Shown here: piece by piece, positions 33,721-42,871 of the stretch
Layout of the letters: every line of letters begins with the position of its first letter
Numbering within the stretch: position 1 is the first letter of the stretch
NCBI RefSeq assembly: GCF_032248455.1
Contig: NZ_JAVTTP010000002.1
Span: forward strand, 62,001 to 126,000
Direction of reading: 5' to 3'
Source of the DNA: Pricia mediterranea
Lineage (GTDB): Bacteria; Bacteroidota; Bacteroidia; Flavobacteriales; Flavobacteriaceae
DNA length: 64,000 bases
Made by a program: the position numbers and the translations under genes
Notes under the pieces: generated by a model
What the model was told of the DNA's origin: nothing
Database searches by the model: none
The model's input: only the letters and a program-made list of their open reading frames with translations

Positions 33721-34023
33721 ATGGAAATAAATTTTGAATACGACAACGTCAATGCCAGTGACCGATTGGAAGAACTGGCCACCCAAAAAATTAATAAATT
33801 GGTAGATAAGTACGACTTTATGGTACGTGCCGATGTCTTCTTTAAAACGGAGAATACTTCTTCCGATGATACGGGAATGATCTGTAACATTCGTGTCAGT
33901 GCCCCGGGACCAAGACTTTTTGCGGAAGCTAGCCACGATAGCTTCGAAGCTTCCATCAAAGAGGCGGTAAATGACTTGGACCGTCAATTGAAGAAGAAAA
34001 AGGAAAAAATGAAATCCCACTAA
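33721..34023 (+). CDS. hpf: Ribosome hibernation-promoting factor (short HPF/RaiA)
   Basis: 100 aa, the short form without the C-terminal dimerisation domain. MEINFEYDNVNASDRLEELATQKINKLVDKY in outline gives the beta-alpha start, and the ending EASHDSFEASIKEAVNDLDRQLKKKKEKMK is typical. It binds in the decoding centre of the 30S subunit in stationary phase. It is a single gene with a perfect bidirectional terminator 28 bp after the stop. The long AT-rich upstream region (33500-33720) should carry its promoter. Confidence 0.93.
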   Translation: MEINFEYDNVNASDRLEELATQKINKLVDKYDFMVRADVFFKTENTSSDDTGMICNIRVSAPGPRLFAEASHDSFEASIKEAVNDLDRQLKKKKEKMKSH

Positions 34024-34051
34024 CGAACGTCCTTAGAGGGGAAAATGTGGA

Positions 34052-34091
34052 AAAAAATCCGTTTTCATTTTAAAATGAAAACGGATTTTTT
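34052..34091. terminator. Bidirectional terminator (40-nt perfect palindrome)
   Basis: A perfect 40-base palindrome whose arms are A6-TCCG-TTTTCATTTT and the complement, centred at 34071/34072, so it gives a U-run on both strands. It serves hpf (plus) and the convergent reductase gene (minus). Confidence 0.92.
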
Positions 34092-34140
34092 CTGTTTTTA
34101 ATAATTACAAGCGTTTGCCTTCCTTTTGAATATCAGTAAA

Positions 34141-34773
34141 TTAGGGAATGTTCAACATCGAGCGTAATTCCTGTTGGTCGGTACTTACCCCATAAACTTT
34201 TTCATCGACTTCCATAGCCTTGGTTGCGGCCAAATCCCCTACATAAATGGGTATGAACCCGATATCGCTGATTAGCTGTTCCGTTACGGATTTACTTTTA
34301 GCATCTTGTGCCGCGAAGGGTACGGCCATGGGGTCCTGAGAATCGAAAGCACGTTCTTTTAAATCCTTGGCGTGAATGGTATTAAAAGCCTTTGCGGTCA
34401 ATCCGGTCATAAATTTCGTAGCCGTATATTCAGAGGCATTGCGATTGTCGTCCCGAACATCCTGTGCCATTTCCCCATCGCGTTCGGGATAGGGATTCGT
34501 AGCGTCTATGATGACCTTGCCACCGTATTCCCCCGCATAGAGCTCGGCAATTTTATCAATATCCTTGAAAGGTACCGCCAAAAGATATACATCGGCCTTT
34601 GCCTCGAAGGCTTCGGTCACCGAGACTGCCTTGGAGTCTCCCCCACTCTCTTTTACCAGACCTTTTAATTCATTGGGATGTCGCGAACTGAACAGCACTT
34701 CGTGGCCGGCTTTGGCCCAGTGCTTTCCTAAAGTTCCACCAATATCACCGCTTCCTATAATTCCTATTTTCAT
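34141..34773 (-). CDS. NADP-dependent F420-reductase-like oxidoreductase
   Basis: 210 aa. The dinucleotide motif is GIIGSGDIGGTLGKHWAKAGHEV in outline (GSGDIGGTLG), followed by SSRHP as NADP phosphate-binding residues, DVYLLAVPFKDI and VIDATNPYPERDG. This is the family of NADPH-dependent coenzyme F420 reductase and STEAP-like ferric reductase domains; since F420 biosynthesis is rare in this phylum, it probably reduces a flavin or another small substrate. Monocistronic, ending at the shared terminator with hpf; 93 bp upstream of it lies the peroxiredoxin-like gene on the same strand. Confidence 0.87.
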   Translation of the reverse strand: MKIGIIGSGDIGGTLGKHWAKAGHEVLFSSRHPNELKGLVKESGGDSKAVSVTEAFEAKADVYLLAVPFKDIDKIAELYAGEYGGKVIIDATNPYPERDGEMAQDVRDDNRNASEYTATKFMTGLTAKAFNTIHAKDLKERAFDSQDPMAVPFAAQDAKSKSVTEQLISDIGFIPIYVGDLAATKAMEVDEKVYGVSTDQQELRSMLNIP

Positions 34774-34866
34774 AAGTTATGATTTTAAATTGTTGCTATG
34801 TAAATCGCGTACGTGCACGTCGCAATTTTAATTAAATTCTTTTTAGTCGTACATGGCCCCCTTGCC

Positions 34867-35376
34867 CTAAGCTTCTCCCCTCGCCGGATAATCCTTTTTC
34901 TTGATGAAATCAATGGCCTTTAACAAATCGTCTAGTTTAGGCCTGGCGAAAGGCATTGTTTGTACGGATGCTGCGTAGAGGGTCTTATCGGGCCGTACTA
35001 GGAACAGACCGGGTTCGGAGAACTGTTCCGGCTCTTCATCCTTTATTCCTTCGGAGATAAATAAACCCCATTCCCTCGCTTCTTCAATGGATAGTCCGTA
35101 GCCCACGGGCAATGCGGTGATATCCCATTCTTCTGCGGTTTTTTTGGCTAGTTTCTCCGAATCGCAGCTTGCAGCGATTATGTTGACACCACGGTCACTA
35201 AAATCTTCCAGTTTATTGGCCAGGGCCTCTAACTGCTTTTTGCACTCAGGGCAATGTAACCCTCGGTAGAAAACCAACATAGTGAAGTTTTCGACTTGCT
35301 GGGCCTCAAGGTTCCATTGTGTGTCGTTGATTAGCTCCAGTTTTAGGTCAGGTACTTCTTGTCTCGGTTTTATCAT
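34867..35376 (-). CDS. AhpC/TSA-like peroxiredoxin-family protein
   Basis: 169 aa thioredoxin-fold protein with FYRGLHCPECKKQLEAL, a CxxC site in the peroxiredoxin position, followed by IIAASCDSEKLAKKTAEEW. The family ('redoxin', AhpC/TSA) reduces peroxides or disulfides using thiol donors. No signal peptide: cytosolic. Its start overlaps by 4 bp the end of the 130-aa secreted protein gene, and a nitroreductase gene lies before that, so the three form one operon (35791-36414, 35373-35765, 34867-35376), plausibly for redox stress. Confidence 0.87.
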   Translation of the reverse strand: MIKPRQEVPDLKLELINDTQWNLEAQQVENFTMLVFYRGLHCPECKKQLEALANKLEDFSDRGVNIIAASCDSEKLAKKTAEEWDITALPVGYGLSIEEAREWGLFISEGIKDEEPEQFSEPGLFLVRPDKTLYAASVQTMPFARPKLDDLLKAIDFIKKKDYPARGEA

Positions 35377-35765
35377 GGTTCTTTTTTGCTTAGGGAATCG
35401 ACCACCATTGCTACAGGTTGTAATTCAGTTTTAATTTTCACATAACGTTTCACTTGGGGTCGGGTCAGTATATTTGCCATTTCCTCATTTTCCTGAGCGG
35501 ATAATTGACGCAACATATGTAATTTGTCCTCCGTCGTTATGTCTAATTTCTTGATTTTTTCCGCCCGAATCAGAAATTCGCTGAGCTTTCGCTCGAAAAG
35601 ACGGGTCTGGGTCCCCGTCATTACCAGTTCCGGTTGATACTTTTCCGTCAGCTCCCGTGCTTTCTCTTCCGTGGTGATTTTCCCTTCTTGCAAAAGGGGG
35701 TCTTGTCCATAAATGGTTCCGAAGCTTGCGAATACTATAACTAGAATGCCGATGTATCTAATCAT
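35373..35765 (-). CDS. Small secreted protein, unknown
   Basis: 130 aa with a signal peptide (MIRYIGILVIVFASFGTIYGQ). The rest is charged and helical (ITTEEKARELTEKYQPELVMTGTQ; KLHMLRQLSAQENEEMANIL; LTRPQVKRYVKIK), with the end MVVDSLSKKEP. It looks like the small periplasmic helical proteins with CpxP/Spy-type LTxxQ-like repeats, where pairs of such segments form a chaperone cradle, but the resemblance is loose. Its stop overlaps the peroxiredoxin gene by 4 bp (ATGA), which ties the two together. Confidence 0.75.
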   Translation of the reverse strand: MIRYIGILVIVFASFGTIYGQDPLLQEGKITTEEKARELTEKYQPELVMTGTQTRLFERKLSEFLIRAEKIKKLDITTEDKLHMLRQLSAQENEEMANILTRPQVKRYVKIKTELQPVAMVVDSLSKKEP

Positions 35766-35790
35766 ATCTTTCTAACATTTAAAGTTTCCG

Positions 35791-36414
35791 TTATTGGCCC
35801 CACTCGTCCTTAAAAGCAAATTCACCTTGAGGATTTCGCTTTCGCTTCGCGGTTTCCTGTTCACGTAGTTCTTCGGAAAGTTCGTCCAGAGGGCCTCCAT
35901 AGTACCCGATCGCAACGGCGGTCGATATGTGGTATCCATCGGGGATATCAAAGACTTCGTGTGCTTTTTTCCAATCCACGCCCGCCATATGGTGTAGGGC
36001 AATGCTCATATACTGTGCCTGTACGGTCATATTTCCAAGACTAAGGCCTAAATCATGTAGCGCGTGAAAGTTATCCCGCCCATCGTCCGTTTTCTCCTTA
36101 TACGCGGTCAACATCAGTACCGGGGCCTCGGGCGCCCATTTCTTATTGAAGTCGCTCAGGCAACTGACAATTTTATCAAAACTGTCGGTTCCGTTTCTCG
36201 CATAGATAAACCGCCAAGGCTGCAAATTCGATGAGCTGGCGGACCAGCGTACGGCCTCGAAGAGCCGGTTCAGGTCGCTATCGGTCACCTTGGTATCCGC
36301 GAAGACACGTGGGCTGTATCGCTGCTTTAGCAACGCGTAAATCTCATGGTCGTTGTCCGCTATCTTATCCAGGGCCAATTGCCTCTCTTCGTTCATGTGT
36401 TCGGTGTCCTTCAT
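35791..36414 (-). CDS. Nitroreductase-family FMN enzyme
   Basis: 207 aa. RYSPRVFADTKVTDSDLNRLFEAVRWSASSSNLQPWRFIYA in outline is the classic nitroreductase start with the FMN-binding RxSPR and SNxQPW motifs (RYSPRVF, SNLQPWRF). The C-terminal part has AVAIGYYGGPLDEL. It should use NAD(P)H to reduce nitro, quinone or similar compounds. It is the first gene of a three-gene minus-strand operon with a small secreted protein and a peroxiredoxin-like protein. Confidence 0.92.
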   Translation of the reverse strand: MKDTEHMNEERQLALDKIADNDHEIYALLKQRYSPRVFADTKVTDSDLNRLFEAVRWSASSSNLQPWRFIYARNGTDSFDKIVSCLSDFNKKWAPEAPVLMLTAYKEKTDDGRDNFHALHDLGLSLGNMTVQAQYMSIALHHMAGVDWKKAHEVFDIPDGYHISTAVAIGYYGGPLDELSEELREQETAKRKRNPQGEFAFKDEWGQ

Positions 36415-36614
36415 TTGGTTTCAATTTATGTTAGATGCTAAAAATAGGACTTCGTTCCGATATAGCTTGACGCGACAGAAGTATTTTTTAATGGCATCCG
36501 TAGTTCGGGAAATTCCATCGGCAACAATTCTTTTCAATTGGGACTAAACCCGCTGCGATTGCATCAACCCAAATCTCGAAATTGACTATATTCGCTGCTG
36601 AAAATTATATTCGT

Positions 36615-37574
36615 ATGTGGATTTGGGCAGGCTTTATTACCATAATCATTTTCTTTCTGGCACTGGATCTGGGGGTGTTCCATAAACATGATCATGTTAT
36701 AAAAAGTAGGGAAGCGGGTATATGGACCGCCATTTGGGTCACCGTCGCCCTTTCTTTTAGCGGGGTCATTTGGTGGCTTTTCTCTGAGGGTCTGGTCGAT
36801 AATCCGACACAGCTTACCCCTCAAAATGCCGTACTCAAGTATATTACTGGATATCTGATAGAGCTTTCCCTGAGTATCGATAACGTTTTTGTGATCGCGG
36901 TGATATTTTCTTCCTTTAAAATTCCCGCTCTGTACCAGCATCGGGTTTTGTTCTGGGGTATTTTGGGCGCTATCGTTTTTAGGGGATTGATGATACTTTT
37001 CGGGGTGGCATTGATCAATAAGTTTGAGTGGATAATCTACGTTTTCGGGGTCTTTCTGCTCATCACCGCCTTTAGGATGCTGAAATCCGATGACCACGCG
37101 GCCGATCCAAAGAATTCATGGTTGTTCAAACAGCTTAAAAAAATAGTTCCCATCACCTCCGAAAGACACGGACACGATTTTTTTATCAAGCGTATGGGCG
37201 TAACCGCCGCCACTCCCCTATTTGTGGCCTTGATGGTCATCGAACTGACAGACATACTCTTTGCGTTGGACAGTATTCCGGCGATTTTGGCGATTACCGC
37301 CGACCCGTTCATCGTTTTTAGTTCCAACATTTTGGCAATTCTAGGCCTGCGGTCCATGTATTTTTTGATTTCAAGAATGCTGGAAAAATTTCGCTACATC
37401 AATTATAGCCTTGTTGTCATTTTGGCCTTTGTCGGTCTTAAAATGTTGTTTTCACATTATATACATCTCCCTGAATGGGTATCTTTAACAGTGATAGCGG
37501 TTGCCTTGATTGCGGGTATTTTGGCCTCCCTGTTAATCTCGAAGGATAAGGGAGAAGTACCGCCCCGACCATAG
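36615..37574 (+). CDS. TerC/Alx-family membrane protein
   Basis: 319 aa from the ATG at 36615 (MWIWAGFITIIIFFLALDLGVFHK), preferred over an ATG 33 bp upstream because it matches the family start. It has about nine hydrophobic helices. Acidic residues within helices (SLSIDNVFVIAVIF, IELTDILFALDSIPAIL) match the conserved TerC motifs, thought to bind metal; the Alx branch exports manganese. Inner-membrane location. Divergent from the nitroreductase operon. The next gene (MscS) starts 97 bp downstream. Confidence 0.92.
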   Translation: MWIWAGFITIIIFFLALDLGVFHKHDHVIKSREAGIWTAIWVTVALSFSGVIWWLFSEGLVDNPTQLTPQNAVLKYITGYLIELSLSIDNVFVIAVIFSSFKIPALYQHRVLFWGILGAIVFRGLMILFGVALINKFEWIIYVFGVFLLITAFRMLKSDDHAADPKNSWLFKQLKKIVPITSERHGHDFFIKRMGVTAATPLFVALMVIELTDILFALDSIPAILAITADPFIVFSSNILAILGLRSMYFLISRMLEKFRYINYSLVVILAFVGLKMLFSHYIHLPEWVSLTVIAVALIAGILASLLISKDKGEVPPRP

Positions 37575-37671
37575 CAGATTTCATTTGGGCGAATTTTACG
37601 ATTGCGGTCGGTACAGTTGGCTTTGATCGATCCGGTCGCACATTTCGTTTGTTCCATATAATACTGCTAGA

Positions 37672-38574
37672 ATGCAAGAAAGCAACATAACGGTTTCCGA
37701 TTCCCTCGCCTTGTTCTATGAGCGGTTTATCGCGCAGTTGCCCGGCATAGGGATGGGCCTTCTGATCATAATTTTGGGCTTGTTGATCGGTTCTTGGTTG
37801 GGCGCTTTCGCGCGCAGGCGACTGGCCGCAAAAACCGACGATCCCTTGATGAGCCGCTTTTTGGGTAAGGCCATCAAATACACCTTGATTATCATTGCCA
37901 TAATGCTCGCCCTTAATGCCGCCGGTCTTGGGGCGGTAGCAGCGGGAATTTTGACCGCTGCAGGGGCCAGTGCCGTAGTACTTGGATTTGCTTTTAAGGA
38001 TATCGGGGAAAACTTTATATCGGGTATCATCCTGGCCTTTAGCCGGCCTTTCGATGTGAACGATACGGTCATGATCGGGGAGAACTTCGGAAAGGTGAAA
38101 GCTTTGGAATTCCGCTACACCAAGCTGAAAACCTTCGATGGAAAGGATGTCTATATTCCCAATAGTGATGTGCTGACCACGCCCGTGACCAACTACACGG
38201 AGGATGGCTTTTTCCGGTGGGATTTCATAATCGGAATCGCTTATGAGGATAATATCGAAGGGGCAAAACGTACCGTACTGGAAGCCCTACGCACAGCACC
38301 GGGCGTCATAGAGGACGAAGAACACGAGAATTTTGTTATTGAGGACGAATTGGCCACCAGTACCGTAAATCTTAAAGTATTTTTCTGGGTAGATACCAAG
38401 GATTTCCGGAGGATGGCCCTGATTACAAAAGGTATAGTCGTTAAAAGCGTCAAGGAAGCCCTTGAGGACGCCGGATACTACATGCCCGCCGATATACAGG
38501 AAATCAAACTGTACGGTGGCGAAACGGAATTTCCCGTTCGCCTGCAGCCAAAACCGGATGAGGACAAGGAATAA
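37672..38574 (+). CDS. Small-conductance mechanosensitive channel (MscS family)
   Basis: 300 aa. TM helices at residues 20-40 and 60-80, then the pore helix GAVAAGILTAAGASAVVLGFAFKDIGENFISGIILAF in outline (GILTAAGASAVVLG and FISGI), the glycine/alanine-rich TM3 and the conserved beta domain (FDVNDTVMIGENFGKVKALEFRYTKLKT). A cytoplasmic beta/alpha vestibule follows. It should open under membrane tension to release solutes. Co-directional with the TerC gene and convergent with aconitase (22 bp apart). Confidence 0.94.
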   Translation: MQESNITVSDSLALFYERFIAQLPGIGMGLLIIILGLLIGSWLGAFARRRLAAKTDDPLMSRFLGKAIKYTLIIIAIMLALNAAGLGAVAAGILTAAGASAVVLGFAFKDIGENFISGIILAFSRPFDVNDTVMIGENFGKVKALEFRYTKLKTFDGKDVYIPNSDVLTTPVTNYTEDGFFRWDFIIGIAYEDNIEGAKRTVLEALRTAPGVIEDEEHENFVIEDELATSTVNLKVFFWVDTKDFRRMALITKGIVVKSVKEALEDAGYYMPADIQEIKLYGGETEFPVRLQPKPDEDKE

Positions 38575-38596
38575 AATCGGCCAATATCAATATCCA

Positions 38597-40564
38597 TCAG
38601 CTCGCAAGCTTCTCTCGAAAGTCGTTGATCACCCCGCCTTTCATCAGTAGGTCGATCTGCCGTTCACTTAGACTGTGGCTTACGGTAATTTCAAAATCTT
38701 CATTTTTGTTTTTCACCTGAACCCGAATCGGGTTTCTCTCCCGAACATCTTTTTTTAGATTTTTAAAAGATACCAGTGCACCCTGTTCGATTTTTTCAAG
38801 GTCCCCATCGTTCTCGAATTCCAAGGGCAAAATACCGAAGTTCACGAGGTTCTGCCAGGCGATCCGGGCATAATCCTTAGCAATGACGGCAACTTGGCCC
38901 AGATATTTAGGCGCGATGGCGGCATGCTCCCTACTGCTGCCCTGGGCATAGTTCTCCCCGGCAATCACAATGTGGCCCCCGAACTCTTCCTTGGCATCCA
39001 AGGCTCTCTTATAAAAGGTTTCGTCGATTACTGCGTAAGAAAATTCACTGATTTTAGGAACGTTACTGCGAAAAGGCAAAACGTCCGCCCCCGCCTTCAT
39101 GATTTCGTCGGTGGAAATATTGTCTCCCATCTTTAATAAAACCGGGATTTCGTATTCGGACTTCAGGCCTTCCATTTCAGGAAGGGATTTGATATTGGGT
39201 CCTTTCTTCAGTTCCAGGGCTGTCGTATTTTTTGGGGGTGCCACCAACATATCCTCGTTAATGATATGCAGCTCGGGAGCCTCGAATTTCGGATATTTCA
39301 TATCGTACAGTTCCTCTAGGTCACGCGGATCCGTGATCTTTCCGGTCAATGCGGAGGCCGCTGCGGTCTCGGGGCTGCATAAATAGACCTGATCGTCCTT
39401 AGTGCCCGATCGATCGGGGAAGTTCCTTGGCATGGTCCTCAAGCTAATGGTATTGCTCGCGGGGGCTTGGCCCATCCCGATGCAGCCCATGCATCCGGAT
39501 TGGTGAAAACGTGCCCCTGCGGTAATCAAATTGCCAAAAGCCTTGTTTTCGATCATGTTCTGTATGATCTGTCGCGAAGTGGGATTGATATCGAAGGAGA
39601 CCTCTTCGGCAGTGGATTTCCCCTCCACTATCGCCCCCGCTATCCAAAAGTCCCGCAGTCCCGGGTTGGCGGAAGAGCCGATGACCACTTGACTAATGGG
39701 CCTGCCTTCCACCTCGCGAACGGGTACCACGTTTCCGGGACTTGTGGGCAGGGCAATCAAGGGTACCAGGTTATCGAGCACAATTTCATCCTCTAGGTCA
39801 TAGCTTGCGCCTTCGTCCGCCTTGAGTTCCTGCCAATCTTCTTCCCTCCCCTGAGATTTTAAAAAGCGTTTTGTTTCCCCGTCACTGGGAAAAACGGTAG
39901 TCGTAGCGCCCAGTTCCGCGCCCATGTTGGCAATAACGTGCCGGTCCATCGCGCTCAACTGCTCCAGCCCGTCCCCGTGATATTCGATGATTTTACCTAC
40001 CCCACCCTTAACATCGTGGCGACGCAGCATTTCGAGGATTACATCTTTCGCGCTGACCCAGTCGGGCAGTTTGCCCGTCAGCTTCACGCCCATCACTTTC
40101 GGCATTTTCACAAAATAGGGCTGTCCCGCAATGGCGGCGGCCACATCGAGTCCGCCTGTACCGATGGCCAACATTCCCAGGGAGCCTGCAGCACAGCTAT
40201 GGCTGTCCGACCCCACGAGGGTCTTACCCGGTTTTCCGAAACGCTCCATATGTATGGGGTGGCTCACTCCGTTCCCGGGCCTACTGAACCACAAGCCGAA
40301 TTTTTGGGCGGCGGAATGCAGGAACAGGTGGTCATCGGCATTCTTGAAATCCGTCTGCAACAGATTATGGTCCACATACTGCACCGCCACTTCCGTCTTC
40401 GCCTGATCGAGTCCCATTGCTTCCAGTTCCAGCTGGACTAAGGTGCCGGTGGCATCCTGTAGCAAAGCTTGATCTATTTTCAGTCCGATTTCGGAACCGG
40501 GTTTCATTTCGCCTTCGATAAGATGGGAGCTGATCAGTTTTTGGGTGACGTTCATGGGTTTCAT
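38597..40564 (-). CDS. Aconitate hydratase (bacterial/putative type)
   Basis: 655 aa, shorter than classic AcnA (about 890 aa). Fe-S cysteines: one in GSDSHSCAAG, two in SGCMGCIGMGQAP. Active-site elements QYVDHNL, DSHSC and the C-terminal swivel domain with SSREHAAIAPKYLG are present. The length and order match the 'putative aconitate hydratase' subfamily closer to isopropylmalate isomerase. It interconverts citrate and isocitrate in the TCA cycle. The start is the second of two near ATGs (40564 or 40555); both give the same domain. Stand-alone minus-strand gene. Confidence 0.93.
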   Translation of the reverse strand: MKPMNVTQKLISSHLIEGEMKPGSEIGLKIDQALLQDATGTLVQLELEAMGLDQAKTEVAVQYVDHNLLQTDFKNADDHLFLHSAAQKFGLWFSRPGNGVSHPIHMERFGKPGKTLVGSDSHSCAAGSLGMLAIGTGGLDVAAAIAGQPYFVKMPKVMGVKLTGKLPDWVSAKDVILEMLRRHDVKGGVGKIIEYHGDGLEQLSAMDRHVIANMGAELGATTTVFPSDGETKRFLKSQGREEDWQELKADEGASYDLEDEIVLDNLVPLIALPTSPGNVVPVREVEGRPISQVVIGSSANPGLRDFWIAGAIVEGKSTAEEVSFDINPTSRQIIQNMIENKAFGNLITAGARFHQSGCMGCIGMGQAPASNTISLRTMPRNFPDRSGTKDDQVYLCSPETAAASALTGKITDPRDLEELYDMKYPKFEAPELHIINEDMLVAPPKNTTALELKKGPNIKSLPEMEGLKSEYEIPVLLKMGDNISTDEIMKAGADVLPFRSNVPKISEFSYAVIDETFYKRALDAKEEFGGHIVIAGENYAQGSSREHAAIAPKYLGQVAVIAKDYARIAWQNLVNFGILPLEFENDGDLEKIEQGALVSFKNLKKDVRERNPIRVQVKNKNEDFEITVSHSLSERQIDLLMKGGVINDFREKLAS

Positions 40565-40810
40565 ATCGGTATTATTTTGATTTTTTCTGGATTTCCGGTC
40601 TCTCGCGGCCCCGGGGGTCAGCGTTCGGGAACAAGATACTCATATTCCTAAAGACTAACCTCGAACCTAGTCTATTTTAATGAATAGGATAGACGGTATC
40701 AAAAAGAAATTTGCTACAAAACGAAAAATTGAATTTAAAATAAACCGATCGGTCTATTTTTTAGGTTCAAAATGACAAGGGGATGCTGCCCGCAATACAT
40801 TTTTCCGTCC

Positions 40811-41077
40811 CTAATTTTTGCTGATTTTGGCATCGACGATCTGCAGGGCGTCCCCCACCGTTTGCATTCGGTCCATGTCATCGTTCTCGAGCATGATATC
40901 GAACGCATCCTCGACATCCAAAACTATATCCACCAGATTGGCGGAGTTAACGTTCAACTCCTCGATAAAATGACTTTCCATGGTAATATCGTCCACCGTC
41001 ACGTCTTCCGGAAGGTAAATCTTGATAATATCCTTAAGCTTTTGATAGCGTTCATTCTTGGTCATATCTCTCAACAT
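40811..41077 (-). CDS. Acyl carrier protein
   Basis: 88 aa. Ser45 in ELNVNSANLVDIVLDVEDAFDI replaces the usual DSL context, but the helix II charge pattern and the length are those of an ACP. It should carry 4'-phosphopantetheine. It is the last gene of the biosynthetic cluster that includes the FabF-like, FabZ-like and SDR genes and a type III PKS. The spacer before it contains TACT-rich direct repeats. Presumably it loads acyl chains made by the adjacent enzymes and hands them to the PKS. Confidence 0.87.
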   Translation of the reverse strand: MLRDMTKNERYQKLKDIIKIYLPEDVTVDDITMESHFIEELNVNSANLVDIVLDVEDAFDIMLENDDMDRMQTVGDALQIVDAKISKN

Positions 41078-41115
41078 TGTCTTGTTCCCAATATTTAATA
41101 CTAAATACTCAGTAC

Positions 41116-42384
41116 TTAATACTCCTTAAAGATAACACAGGCATTGACATCTCCGAAGCCGAAACTGGACTTCGCCAAAATTTTAGGGCCATAATCCACA
41201 GTTTTTTGTGGGATTTTGGACTCATCCACTTTTTCCACGATTTGCGGATGAAGGTCTTCGCAATTGATGTTGCCGAAAATAGAGTTTTTTTCGAATTGTA
41301 GAAGGGCCGCTACGCACTCAATGCTTCCAGCGGCTGACAGGCAATGTCCGATTTGGCCTTTAAAGGAATTGATTAGAGGAAAATCTTCTCCGGACCGCCC
41401 CAACGCCTCACACCAATTTTCGATTTCAAGGGCGTCTTTTGCGGTTGCGGTCAAATGGCCGTTGATGGTATCGATATCGGAGTTGCGAATGCCCGAATTC
41501 CGCACTGCCTGGACGATACAGCGTTGTACGGCTTGGCTGTTGGGGGCGGTCATCGAGCCGTCACCACGCTGTCCGCCACTGTTTATAGACCCTCCCAGTA
41601 CTTCCGCATATATTTTTGCTCCGCGTTCCTCTGCACTTACCAGGGATTCGAGCACCAATGCCCCCGCCCCGCTCCCCGGGACAAAGCCCGCTGCGGAGGC
41701 GCTCATGGGCCGACTGGCCTTATTCGGACTGTCGTTATAGTTTCGGGGCAGAATGCGGAGGGCGTCAAAGCCTCCCCATACGTAGGGACCGCTATCACTG
41801 CAGCTACCGGCAAGCATACGTTTGGCATTTCCGGTGGCGATACGGTCATAGGCCATTAAGATCGCTTCGGTACCGGTCGTACAGGCGGAGGAGTTGGTGG
41901 TCACTTGATTGCCACATCCCAACACCCCGTTCAGATAGGCACTGATTCCGCTGGCCATGGTCTGGATTACCGCCGTACTTCCAAGGCGTCGGACGTTTTG
42001 GGCATCGATCAATCGTACGGCTTCCCGAAACTTGGCCACCCCCAATGTACCTGCGCCGAATACTATACCACTGTCCCAATCCGGAAGCTCTGGGGAAGCT
42101 ATGGGAAGGCCGGCATTGTTCCAGGCGTCGGTACCGGCTATCACCCCGTAGATGATGCCCGTAGCATTTAGGTCGCGTCGCTGCAAGGATGTAAAGTGGT
42201 GGTTTAGATGATTTTCGGTAACTTCCGGTCGTCCCGCAATTTGACATCCGAAACGAAGTTCTTCAAGTTCTGGTATAAAACGGATGCCGCTTTCCCCGTT
42301 CGCCATCGCATTCCCAAAGGCCTCGAGACTGATGCCGTTCGGGGCGCAGACCCCTAATCCCGTTATGACCACGCGCTCAGCCAT
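41116..42384 (-). CDS. Beta-ketoacyl-ACP synthase (FabF-like)
   Basis: 422 aa of KAS fold. Catalytic residues: Cys168 in SSACTTGTE, His310 in NGHLTATAKD, His347 in KGQIGHCLSAAGS. The second motif is unusual: NGHLTAT instead of the NAHGTST of FabF, pointing to a specialised subfamily like those in aryl polyene or secondary pathways. It overlaps the FabZ-like gene by 8 bp, so they are translationally coupled. Likely role: condensation steps in a short dedicated chain-building pathway feeding the type III PKS of the same operon. Confidence 0.9.
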   Translation of the reverse strand: MAERVVITGLGVCAPNGISLEAFGNAMANGESGIRFIPELEELRFGCQIAGRPEVTENHLNHHFTSLQRRDLNATGIIYGVIAGTDAWNNAGLPIASPELPDWDSGIVFGAGTLGVAKFREAVRLIDAQNVRRLGSTAVIQTMASGISAYLNGVLGCGNQVTTNSSACTTGTEAILMAYDRIATGNAKRMLAGSCSDSGPYVWGGFDALRILPRNYNDSPNKASRPMSASAAGFVPGSGAGALVLESLVSAEERGAKIYAEVLGGSINSGGQRGDGSMTAPNSQAVQRCIVQAVRNSGIRNSDIDTINGHLTATAKDALEIENWCEALGRSGEDFPLINSFKGQIGHCLSAAGSIECVAALLQFEKNSIFGNINCEDLHPQIVEKVDESKIPQKTVDYGPKILAKSSFGFGDVNACVIFKEY

Positions 42385-42823
42385 GTTTTCTGGTTTTGAT
42401 CATCCCCGCAATTTTACCCTTACAGATCAACCGTCCTTGGGCGTTATACATTTTTACATCGGATTTCAGTTTTTGGAACCTGAAATATATTTTTTTGGAG
42501 GTCACGGTAACTTTTTCATCGGGAAGCACAGGAAGCAGGAATTCCATATCGGCGCTGCTCATCCCGATGTGGACGTCCTCGGCCGCACCCTCCTCCCCCA
42601 AAAGATAGATACCCAGGCAGACCACTCCGATCTGGGCACAACATTCCGTAAGAATGGCACCTGGGGTAACGGGATTACCCTTGAAATGTCCTCCAAAAAA
42701 ATCCAGGTCGCGCACAAATGTAAATGTTCCTCTACACCCGCTTTCGTCCACTTCAAGCAATTCATCCACAAAGAGGAATGGCTCACTGTAAGGGAGGTTT
42801 TGTAAGATCTGTGCAGGGCTCAT
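42377..42823 (-). CDS. FabZ/FabA-like hydroxyacyl-ACP dehydratase
   Basis: 148 aa hotdog-fold protein. Active site: His46 in FFGGHFKGNPVTPGAIL and Glu60 in TECCAQIG. The FabZ-type GHF-x-x-P spacing is kept with GHFKGNP. It should dehydrate 3-hydroxyacyl-ACP. The start overlaps nothing, and the stop overlaps the FabF-like gene. Ahead of it, between 42824 and 42983, lie AATCACT tandem repeats and a purine-rich (on the coding strand) low-complexity patch rather than a promoter. Confidence 0.9.
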   Translation of the reverse strand: MSPAQILQNLPYSEPFLFVDELLEVDESGCRGTFTFVRDLDFFGGHFKGNPVTPGAILTECCAQIGVVCLGIYLLGEEGAAEDVHIGMSSADMEFLLPVLPDEKVTVTSKKIYFRFQKLKSDVKMYNAQGRLICKGKIAGMIKTRKHG

Positions 42824-42843
42824 GCTATTTTTTGTTCCTTTTT

Positions 42844-42871
42844 AATCACTAATCACTAATCACTAATCACT
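42844..42871. repeat. Four tandem copies of AATCACT
   Basis: Four perfect 7-bp units directly upstream of the FabZ-like start. A TACT-rich degenerate repeat occurs in the next spacer, 41095-41115. Such intercistronic repeats are prone to slippage and may tune expression of the downstream genes. Confidence 0.9.
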
